Part shown: positions 1 through 5,432 of the stretch, in pieces
Layout of the letters: each line of letters starts with the position of its first letter
How positions within the stretch are numbered: the first letter of the stretch is position 1
Source of the DNA: WHSM01 sp036375165
Lineage (GTDB): Bacteria > Actinomycetota > Actinomycetes > Mycobacteriales > Micromonosporaceae
Length of the DNA: 11,361 nucleotides
Reading direction: 5' to 3'
Assembly: GCA_036375165.1 (NCBI GenBank)
Contig: DASUSI010000115.1
Coordinates: 1-11,361, forward strand
Notes under the pieces: generated by a model
What the model saw: the letters and a program-made list of their open reading frames with translations, nothing else
Database searches by the model: none
Told to the model about the DNA's origin: nothing
Translations under genes and position numbers: made by a program

Positions 1-24
1 GTGCCCGGCCGGTTGGCCGGGCAC
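1..24. terminator. Perfect GC-rich hairpin, probable terminator
   Basis: Positions 1-10 (GTGCCCGGCC) and 15-24 (GGCCGGGCAC) are exact inverted repeats around a four-base GGTT loop. No T-tract follows on either strand, which is common for actinobacterial intrinsic terminators. It most likely ends a gene lying left of the window, or the regulator transcript that reads leftward from 1215. The rest of 25-219 shows no convincing gene. Confidence 0.6.
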
Positions 25-219
25 CACGTCGCGGCAGGGGCGGGCGGTCAGGCCGACCGCCGCGGCGAAGAATCCGGGTAGTAACGATCTCGCCCTGAAA
101 AGGCGCACCGAAACCAATCCCGAACCTCGGAAAAGCGGCGGGCGCTTACCAGCGGGCCACCGGCTCCGGTGTGGCAATTCTGTTGAGGAATCGAAAATCC
201 GCGCCGGAATCGAAGGCTC

Positions 220-1215
220 TCAGAGCCAGCCGCGTTTCGCGGCCTGCAGCGCCGCCTGGAAGCGGGTCTGGGCGCCGAGATGCCGCATGAGCTGGGTGAT
301 CCGGCGAGTGACTGTACGCTCCGTGACACCGAGCGCCCGAGCCGTCGCGCGGTCCTTCATTCCGGCGGCCAGCATCGCGAGCAGCTTGCGGTCCTGCTCG
401 TCGGGAGCGTCGAGCTGCGTGGCCTTGTCTTCGTCATCCGGTGGCACGGGGGTCGCCGCGAGCGGAGTCGCCCCATCCCAGAGCATGTCGAAGCAGGTGA
501 CCAGGATGTCCAGCAGCGGTGAGGGGTGGATCAGGATCCGGGCACCGGTCTCCACGTCCGAGCGGCCGAGCGGGATCATCGCGGTACGCCGGTCCACGAT
601 GATCATCTTGTGGTGCACGTCCGGCATCGCGCGGGCCTCCTCTCCGGCACTGATGTCAGCCAGGATCTGGTCCATCCGGTCGGGGATCTCCAGTGTTGGC
701 GCATGATAAATCGCCCGGTAACGGACGCCGCGTCGCATCGCCTGCCGCTGCTCCGGGTTCTCCGCCGGGCCCCCGGTGAGGTACGGCGGGCAGTCGACGA
801 TGCAGACCTCCTGCTCCGCGCCGAGTTGGATCCGTGCCAGGTGCGCCAGCACCGCGGCGCTGCCCTCCACCAGTTCCACCAGGTCGGCGGGACCGCCCCG
901 GGGCGGGTCGGTCATCGCCATGGTCAGCTCCCGGGCGTATGCCCGCAACCGCTCCAGTTCCTCCTGCCGGCGCAACGCAAGCGCGTCGATCGCGAGGTCC
1001 GGCGGGGCCGGCATGTACCGGGCCGGGGACGTGGTGGCGATCCGGGTCACCAGCCCCGCCTCGCCGAGGTTGGCCAGTGCCCGGCGGACCCGGATCACGG
1101 TCAGTGACAGTGCCTCCGCGAGCTCCGGGGCCGACAGCCGGGGATGGGCCAGCAGTTGTTGGTACGCGAGGCTCTCGTCGGCCCCCAGACCAACGGGCTG
1201 CAACATTGGCTCCAT
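220..1215 (-). CDS. TrmB/LuxR-type transcriptional regulator
   Basis: Predicted 331-residue DNA-binding regulator with two helix-turn-helix regions. Residues about 10-60 resemble a TrmB-type winged helix (LSAPELAEAL, then RRALANLGEAGLV). Residues about 110-250 form a central domain related to the phospholipase D fold, with a single HxKxxxxD motif (H201, K203, D208); such domains in regulators are probably for sensing rather than catalysis. Residues about 270-331 are a LuxR-type HTH (RKLLAMLAAGMKDRATARAL, then RTVTRRITQLMRHL). No receiver domain is visible. The ATG at 1215 has an AGGGA-like ribosome site; an in-frame ATG at 1206 is an alternative start. Genes of this architecture are frequent in actinomycetes and often sit beside exported proteins. 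Here the divergent neighbour is only a 20-codon ORF, so the target is unclear. The ligand is unknown. Confidence 0.85.
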   Translation of the reverse strand: MEPMLQPVGLGADESLAYQQLLAHPRLSAPELAEALSLTVIRVRRALANLGEAGLVTRIATTSPARYMPAPPDLAIDALALRRQEELERLRAYARELTMAMTDPPRGGPADLVELVEGSAAVLAHLARIQLGAEQEVCIVDCPPYLTGGPAENPEQRQAMRRGVRYRAIYHAPTLEIPDRMDQILADISAGEEARAMPDVHHKMIIVDRRTAMIPLGRSDVETGARILIHPSPLLDILVTCFDMLWDGATPLAATPVPPDDEDKATQLDAPDEQDRKLLAMLAAGMKDRATARALGVTERTVTRRITQLMRHLGAQTRFQAALQAAKRGWL

Positions 1216-1224
1216 GTTCCCTGG

Positions 1225-1230
1225 ACCCTA
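1225..1230 (-). promoter_or_regulatory. Possible -10 element of the TrmB/LuxR regulator
   Basis: On the reverse strand the sequence TGC-TAGGGT lies with its hexamer ending nine bases before the ATG at 1215. It would give a transcript with a leader of only a few bases. No convincing -35 hexamer is visible, so this rests on the extended -10 pattern alone. Confidence 0.3.
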
Positions 1231-1240
1231 GCACCGTTGA

Positions 1241-1260
1241 CCGACAGCGGACGATGTCGG
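1241..1260. promoter_or_regulatory. Inverted repeat, possible operator
   Basis: CCGACA (1241-1246) and TGTCGG (1255-1260) are exact 6-base inverted arms with an 8-base spacer, 26-45 bases upstream of the regulator ATG in the divergent spacer. Position and spacing suit a dimeric HTH protein such as the regulator itself (autoregulation). This is inference from symmetry and position only. Confidence 0.35.
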
Positions 1261-1308
1261 AAAGCCGAAGTTCCACCATTGCGGCATCGCGCCTAGCGTG
1301 AATGTGAG

Positions 1309-1364
1309 CCGGCCCGCGCGCCACCCCTCGAGAAAGTTGGAATCTCCCCATCCGCGCGGGCCGG
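1309..1364. repeat. 12-bp perfect inverted repeat in the leader of a mini-ORF
   Basis: CCGGCCCGCGCG (1309-1320) and CGCGCGGGCCGG (1353-1364) are exact reverse complements separated by 32 bases. The right arm ends 21 bases before a perfect Shine-Dalgarno (1386-1392). If transcribed rightward it would form a very stable stem in the leader of the 1400 ORF. It could be a leader structure, a terminator or an operator; nothing in the sequence decides between these. Confidence 0.5.
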
Positions 1365-1399
1365 ACATTCTTGTGCTTTTCCGTTAAGGAGGTTTTCCC

Positions 1400-1462
1400 G
1401 TGAGGAAACGCATCGTGCTGGGCGGGCCCGTCACTCTCCTCGTCGGCCGACGGCCGGCATGA
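1400..1462 (+). pseudogene. 20-codon ORF with strong RBS; leader peptide or truncated exported-protein gene
   Basis: AAGGAGG at 1386-1392, seven bases before GTG 1400, is a perfect Shine-Dalgarno. The encoded peptide starts MRKRIVLGGPVTLLVG and stops at TGA 1460-1462. The N-terminus (three basic residues, then a hydrophobic stretch) is what the start of a Sec signal peptide looks like, but the ORF ends at once. This suggests either a short translated leader or the 5' stump of an exported-protein gene whose body was deleted. An ATG at 1459 overlaps the stop (ATGA) and opens a 63-codon frame, but that frame has poor actinobacterial codon bias, contains a TTA codon and runs antisense into the next gene. 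From 1463 to 1608 nothing further is recognisable. Confidence 0.4.
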
Positions 1463-1608
1463 CTGACGTACATGATTTACCGCAGATGTCGGTAACTGGA
1501 CGCGGTTCATCCGAATGCAGCCAGGTAAGAAGAACTCGTCTGATGAAACGAGCCGCATACCGTTCCGGAAACGAGTCCTTCCCTCAGGCAGTCGGACGAG
1601 CTGACCGG

Positions 1609-2274
1609 TCAGGGAAGATGCTGGCGGATCTGGCCCAACAGGTCGGCTGAGGACAGGTACATCGACGGGTATTCGCCGTACCAGCGCTGGACGCCACCGG
1701 CGTCGATCAGCACGAAGCTGTGTCCCGGCAGCCCTTCGTGCATGCCCTTGCCCAATGTGCCGTATGCCGCCGACACCGTGCCGTCGTCGATCAGGAATGG
1801 GGTGCGTACCCCGTTGGCGGCCATGTCGGCCCGGATCTGTTCGGCGGTGTTCATCACGATCGGCAGGACGGTGACGTTCGCTGCGTCGAACCGGTCGGCG
1901 TTACGTTCGATGTCGACCATCTGCTGCAGGCAGGACTGGCAGCCCGCGCCTTCACTGAAGTACAGGACGATGTTCTTGCCGCGCAGGTCGGCCAGCCGCA
2001 CCGTCCCGCCGCTGGTGTCCGTGAGGGTGAAGTCCGGGGCCGGACGGCTGGTGGCCTCCGACGTGTCGCGGGCGCTCCACAGCGCCGCCGTGATCAGCAC
2101 GACCACACCGGTGAGCATGGTGGCCCACAGCAGCAGCCGGCGACGCCGCTCGGTACGGGCACGTACCGCCCGCTCGACCTGCTTGGCGTTCGCCCGATCG
2201 CGACGAGTCGCGCGCTGGCGGGCTGGGTGCTGAGTGCGTGACGCCGGTGGCCGGTGGGCTGTCCTGGTGCTCAT
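1609..2274 (-). CDS. Membrane-anchored TlpA/redoxin-like thiol-disulfide protein
   Basis: Predicted 221-residue protein with an Arg-rich cytoplasmic N-terminus (1-46), one membrane anchor (about 47-66) and an extracytoplasmic thioredoxin-fold domain of the AhpC/TSA-redoxin type (about 77-221). The domain opens with APDFTLTDTSGG and carries a CxxC active site, C112-Q-S-C115, in an EGAGCQSC context. It probably receives electrons from the CcdA-like protein and reduces an external thiol, perhaps a copper site. By hand alignment the cis-Pro position before the FVLID strand seems to be His185. The ATG at 2274 was chosen because it overlaps the upstream stop as ATGA and has GAGGAG eight bases before it; the open frame extends to 2631 only as a shadow inside the CcdA-like gene. 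It is the last gene of a three-gene operon. The TGA lies in a 10-base palindrome, TGACCGGTCA (1602-1611). Confidence 0.85.
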   Translation of the reverse strand: MSTRTAHRPPASRTQHPARQRATRRDRANAKQVERAVRARTERRRRLLLWATMLTGVVVLITAALWSARDTSEATSRPAPDFTLTDTSGGTVRLADLRGKNIVLYFSEGAGCQSCLQQMVDIERNADRFDAANVTVLPIVMNTAEQIRADMAANGVRTPFLIDDGTVSAAYGTLGKGMHEGLPGHSFVLIDAGGVQRWYGEYPSMYLSSADLLGQIRQHLP

Positions 2275-3188
2275 CGCGGGATCTCCTCGTGTTCTGCGGT
2301 GCAATGCGGCTCTCGGGTGGCCGGTTGTTCGGCGTGTCGCCGGTCGGTGAGCGTGGCCCATACGAAGCCAGCCGCGATCGCCAGCACCGCGAGGCCGAGA
2401 ACGGGTTCGGGAACCGGTGCCAGCCACTGCTGTACCTGCTCGAACCGCTGGCTGAGCCAGCGCCCGACAGCGGCCTGGAAGCCCGGACCGGCCGTCATCG
2501 TGTCGGCGCCGGCCAGATAGATCACGAACCCGCCCATCACGGCGAAGCCCACCGCGACCGCCAGGTTGACGGTGTTCGTGGTCAGCGTGCGGCCGGCGAG
2601 CCGGAGCCGGACCGGCCGGGCCTTCAGCCACGACTTCTCACGCGGCCGGAGCCGGTCCCAGACCAGGGCCATCACGAACAGCGGGAACGTCATGCCGAGC
2701 ACGAACGCCAGGCCGAGCAGGGTGCCGCCGACCGGGGATCCGGCCAGGGCGGACAGGGTCATCACCCCGGCGAGCACCGGTGCGCAGCAACTGGACGCGA
2801 TGCCGGAGAACACACCCAGGGCGAAGAAGCTGCCGGAGTCCCCCTGGCGGGTGTCCGGGGGGTGCAGGAAGCCGGGCAGGCTCCACATGTGTCCGGACAG
2901 TGAGTACGCCGCGAGCAGCAGCATCAGCGCGCCGCCCGCGTAGTAGAGCGGAGCGTGGTACTTGGCGATGGCTCCGGCGACCAGGCTGATCCCGAGGGTT
3001 ATCGGCACCATGATCAGTGCGAGGCCGGCGGCGAACACGAACGTCAGCGGCAGCAGCCGCCACCGGCGGTTCTTCACGGCGGCGGCCAGGTACGAGGGGG
3101 CGAGGAACACGATGCAACAGGGGGCGAACAGCGCCACCATGCCGGCGAAGAACGCGGCGAGCACGCTGCCGGTGGTCAGTAAGGTCAT
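2271..3188 (-). CDS. CcdA/DsbD-like transmembrane electron-transfer protein
   Basis: Predicted 305-residue integral membrane protein. Hydrophobic segments lie at about 5-35, 45-72, 80-97, 121-148, 155-178, 207-227 and 262-280. Proteins of the CcdA/DsbD family move reducing equivalents from cytoplasmic thioredoxin-like donors to external thiol proteins through one Cys in TM1 and one in a later helix. Here both positions are Cys pairs: C24-C25 in APCCIVFLAP and C134-C135 in SSCCAPVLAG, each near Pro as in the family. The ATG at 3188 shares one base with the upstream stop (TGATG), and the stop overlaps the downstream ATG (ATGA), so the three genes are translationally coupled. The product is expected to link the glutaredoxin-like protein inside to the redoxin-like protein outside. 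The charged C-terminal tail (about 281-305, with C296) is probably soluble. The exact subfamily is not certain. Confidence 0.85.
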   Translation of the reverse strand: MTLLTTGSVLAAFFAGMVALFAPCCIVFLAPSYLAAAVKNRRWRLLPLTFVFAAGLALIMVPITLGISLVAGAIAKYHAPLYYAGGALMLLLAAYSLSGHMWSLPGFLHPPDTRQGDSGSFFALGVFSGIASSCCAPVLAGVMTLSALAGSPVGGTLLGLAFVLGMTFPLFVMALVWDRLRPREKSWLKARPVRLRLAGRTLTTNTVNLAVAVGFAVMGGFVIYLAGADTMTAGPGFQAAVGRWLSQRFEQVQQWLAPVPEPVLGLAVLAIAAGFVWATLTDRRHAEQPATREPHCTAEHEEIPR

Positions 3189-3457
3189 CAGGCACTCACC
3201 GCGGTACGAGCCGCCAACCGGGCGCGTAACTTGCGGCGTGGCAGCCGTCCGGCGCTGAAGAAGACCCCGTCCACGAGCACCAGGGGAAACATCGCCGGTC
3301 GGTGAGCGCCGACCAGCGCCTGACCGGTTTCGGTGTCGAGATCCAGCACCTCCACCCGGATCGGGTATGTCCGGTTCAACTCGGTGAGCGCGTCATGGGC
3401 GTCAGCGCACAGGTGGCAGGCGGGTGTCCGTACCACCGTGATCGTCGGAATCGGCAT
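3188..3457 (-). CDS. Glutaredoxin/thioredoxin-like small thiol protein
   Basis: Predicted 89-residue cytoplasmic protein. It begins with a short beta strand (TITVVRTPACHLC) carrying the redox motif C14-H-L-C17, and has the expected cis-proline region AMFPLVLVDG (P58), as in glutaredoxin-like proteins. There is no signal peptide or membrane segment. The ATG at 3457 is preceded by GGGAG and lies at the expected fold boundary; a longer in-frame extension to 3631 would run through the promoter region and into the divergent regulator gene. It is first in the operon with the CcdA-like and redoxin-like genes and is the likely cytoplasmic electron donor for them. Whether it works with glutathione, mycothiol or another reductant cannot be told; mycothiol is the usual low-molecular-weight thiol of actinobacteria. 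Confidence 0.85.
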   Translation of the reverse strand: MPIPTITVVRTPACHLCADAHDALTELNRTYPIRVEVLDLDTETGQALVGAHRPAMFPLVLVDGVFFSAGRLPRRKLRARLAARTAVSA

Positions 3458-3481
3458 CCTGGGCTCCCGTGAGCTTTTCCG

Positions 3482-3493
3482 TGGGACGTCCCA
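3482..3493. promoter_or_regulatory. 12-bp perfect palindrome in the divergent spacer
   Basis: TGGGACGTCCCA is its own reverse complement. It lies 25-36 bases upstream of the glutaredoxin-like start, between that start and the phased repeats at 3511-3554. This is a reasonable place for a second operator or promoter core. No known consensus is recognised. Confidence 0.35.
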
Positions 3494-3510
3494 AAGCTGC
3501 CCGCCAGGGA

Positions 3511-3554
3511 TGAGGAACCCCGGAGGTTTCTGTGAAGGTTCGATGAAACCGGAG
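3511..3554. promoter_or_regulatory. Four 11-bp phased repeats, probable response-regulator box
   Basis: On the plus strand, consecutive 11-mers read TGAGGAACCCC (3511), GGAGGTTTCTG (3522), TGAAGGTTCGA (3533) and TGAAACCGGAG (3544). The pair at 3533/3544 is the clearest. Tandem direct repeats at 11-bp spacing are the usual target of OmpR/PhoB-type regulators, and the gene just downstream encodes one. The same TGAAGGTT-nnn-TGAA core occurs at 6610 upstream of the multicopper oxidase. The box could serve both the leftward redox operon and autoregulation of the rightward pair. Confidence 0.6.
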
Positions 3555-3584
3555 GGTGCGGTGCCGAGCCGGCAGGATGGGGAC

Positions 3585-4280
3585 ATGAGTACCCGTGTGC
3601 TGGTGGTTGACGACGAGCAGAGCCTCGCCAAGGTGGTGGCCAGCTATCTGGAACGCGAAGGCCACGAGGTGACCTGCGTCTTCGACGGCCCGGCCGCGGT
3701 CGACGCCGCGCGGCGGCAGTTGCCGGACGTGGTGGTGTTGGACCTCGGCCTACCCGGGCTGGACGGTATCGAGGTGTGCCGGCAGTTGCGCACCTTCACA
3801 GACTGCTACGTGGTGATGTTGACCGCCCGCAGCGACGAGGTGGACAAACTGGTGGGACTCGGTGTCGGTGCTGACGACTACCTCACCAAGCCGTTCAGCC
3901 CCCGGGAACTGGTCGCCAGGGTCCGCGTCATGCTGCGCCGGCCGCGCGATGGCGCTGCCGGCCCGGTGCGCGAGGAGTCGCCGCGCAGCTTCGGGCCGCT
4001 GCGGGTCGACGTCGCCGCGCGGGAGGTCCACGTGGACGGCGTACCGGTCGCGCTGACCCGTACCGAGTTCGACCTGCTGGCGGCCTTGTCCGCGCGGCCG
4101 AGGCTGGCGTTCTCCCGCCGGGCGCTGATCGACGCGGTGTGGGGTGACGACTGGGTCGGCAATGAACACCTGGTCGACGTACACATCGGACATGTGCGCC
4201 GCAAGCTGGGTGACGACCCGGCCGCGCCCCGGTTCGTCCGCACCGTCCGGGGGATCGGCTACCGGATGGGGGAGGGCTGA
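3585..4280 (+). CDS. OmpR/PhoB-family response regulator
   Basis: Predicted 231-residue two-component regulator. The receiver domain (about 1-115) has all key residues: D9/D10, phospho-acceptor D53 in VVVLDLGLPGLDG, T80 in VVMLTARSDE and K102 in YLTKPFSPREL. The C-terminal winged helix (about 135-231) carries the typical EFDLLAALSARP, RRALIDAVWG and VHIGHVRRKLGDD elements and ends RGIGYRMGEG. The ATG at 3585 is preceded by AGGA at seven bases; an open frame reaching 3333 overlaps the opposite gene and is rejected. The stop shares a base with the kinase ATG (TGATG). It probably binds the 11-bp repeats at 3511-3554 and 6588-6631, controlling the thiol-relay operon and the multicopper oxidase. 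The signal is inferred to be copper or envelope redox stress, from context only. Confidence 0.92.
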   Translation: MSTRVLVVDDEQSLAKVVASYLEREGHEVTCVFDGPAAVDAARRQLPDVVVLDLGLPGLDGIEVCRQLRTFTDCYVVMLTARSDEVDKLVGLGVGADDYLTKPFSPRELVARVRVMLRRPRDGAAGPVREESPRSFGPLRVDVAAREVHVDGVPVALTRTEFDLLAALSARPRLAFSRRALIDAVWGDDWVGNEHLVDVHIGHVRRKLGDDPAAPRFVRTVRGIGYRMGEG

Positions 4281-5407
4281 TGGCCGGGGGATGGCTGCGA
4301 CCTCGGCTGGGCCTCGCGGGCAGGTTGTTCGCGGCTCAGGTCCTTGTCCTGCTGGCTGGGGCGCTGACCCTGGGGCTGGTCGCCACCGCGGTGGGTCCGG
4401 CGATCTTCCACGACCACCTCCGGCAGATCCCGGGACACGTTGACGCCGGGGCCGCCCAGCACGTCGAGGAGGCGTACGCCTCGGCCAGCGCCGTGTCGCT
4501 CGGCGTCGCCGTCATCGCCGCGCTCGTCGCGGCGCTCGCTGTCAGCGGGTACGTGGCCAGACGGGTGGCCCAGCCGGTCGGGCAACTCGCGGCCGCGGCG
4601 ACCGACCTGACCGGGGGCGACTACGGGGTACGGGTCTGCGCCCCCGGCCTCGGTCGTGAGTTCGACACGGTGGTGGCGGCGTTCAACGCGATGGCGGTCC
4701 GACTGGCCGATGTCGAAGCCACCCGCCGCCGGCTGCTCGCCGACCTGGGCCATGAGCTGCGTACCCCCGTGGCGACGATCGAGGCGTACCTGGACGCCGC
4801 CGAGGACGGTGTCGCGGTTGATGACGAGGACACCTGGGGGGTGCTGCGTACCCAGACCACGCGATTGCGGCGGCTGGCCGAGGACATCGCCGCGATCTCC
4901 CGGGCTGAGGAGCACCAGCTCGATGTGTATCCGCAACGGGTTGCCGTGGCCGATCTCGTCGGTAGTGCGGTGGCGGCGGCGCGGCCAGGTTACGCGGCGA
5001 AAGGAGTGACGCTGCGCGAGCGGGTCGGTGCCGAACCAGCCGATGTGGACGCCGACCCGGAACGCATGGCGCAGGTGCTGGGCAACCTGCTGGACAACGC
5101 GCTACGCCACACCCCGCCCGGGGGGCAGGTGACAGTCGCCGCCGACGGTGACCACACCGGGATCCGGTTCACGGTCAGCGACACCGGGGAGGGCATCCCC
5201 GCCGAGCACCTGCCGCGCGTTTTCGAACGCTTCTACCGCGTTGACGCGGCCCGCGACCGTGGCCGTGGTGGTTCCGGCATCGGGCTGGCGATCGTACGGG
5301 CCATCGTCTCCGAACACGGTGGCCAGGTCACGGCCGACAGCGCCGGGTCCGGTGCCGGGGCGACCTTCACGGTCTCGCTCCCGGCCGCCGGCCAGTCGCC
5401 GCGCTGA
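4280..5407 (+). CDS. Sensor histidine kinase (HAMP, HisKA, HATPase)
   Basis: Predicted 375-residue membrane kinase and partner of the overlapping response-regulator gene. It has TM1 at about 17-38, a short extracytoplasmic loop at about 41-70, TM2 at about 71-92, HAMP at about 92-145, and a HisKA domain with phospho-acceptor H158 in DLGHELRTPVATIEAYL. The ATPase domain shows N273 (NLLDNALRHTPP), DTGEGIP (301-307), the F-box ERFYRVD and the GGSGIGLAIV glycine loop, so all catalytic boxes are intact. The sensor loop is only about 30 residues but has His at 44, 46, 53 and 61, which could bind metal. The convergent multicopper oxidase gene ends 25 bases downstream of its stop. Confidence 0.92.
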   Translation: MAGGWLRPRLGLAGRLFAAQVLVLLAGALTLGLVATAVGPAIFHDHLRQIPGHVDAGAAQHVEEAYASASAVSLGVAVIAALVAALAVSGYVARRVAQPVGQLAAAATDLTGGDYGVRVCAPGLGREFDTVVAAFNAMAVRLADVEATRRRLLADLGHELRTPVATIEAYLDAAEDGVAVDDEDTWGVLRTQTTRLRRLAEDIAAISRAEEHQLDVYPQRVAVADLVGSAVAAARPGYAAKGVTLRERVGAEPADVDADPERMAQVLGNLLDNALRHTPPGGQVTVAADGDHTGIRFTVSDTGEGIPAEHLPRVFERFYRVDAARDRGRGGSGIGLAIVRAIVSEHGGQVTADSAGSGAGATFTVSLPAAGQSPR

Positions 5408-5432
5408 GAGCGCTGGTCGGGGAGGCTCGGCT

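Noticed and set aside
656..1558. 300-codon reverse-strand frame across the regulator and its upstream gap
   Set aside because: It overlaps the well-supported TrmB/LuxR gene in a different frame, is rich in Gly/Pro/Arg and has no motif.
1459..1650. 63-codon frame starting in an ATGA overlap with the 20-codon ORF
   Set aside because: Codon choice is unlike neighbouring genes (TTA, AGA, many A/T third positions) and the 3' end runs antisense into the redoxin gene. Kept only as a remark.
3333..3584. N-terminal extension of the response regulator frame
   Set aside because: It would cross the divergent promoter region and overlap the opposite glutaredoxin-like gene. The receiver domain starts properly at ATG 3585.
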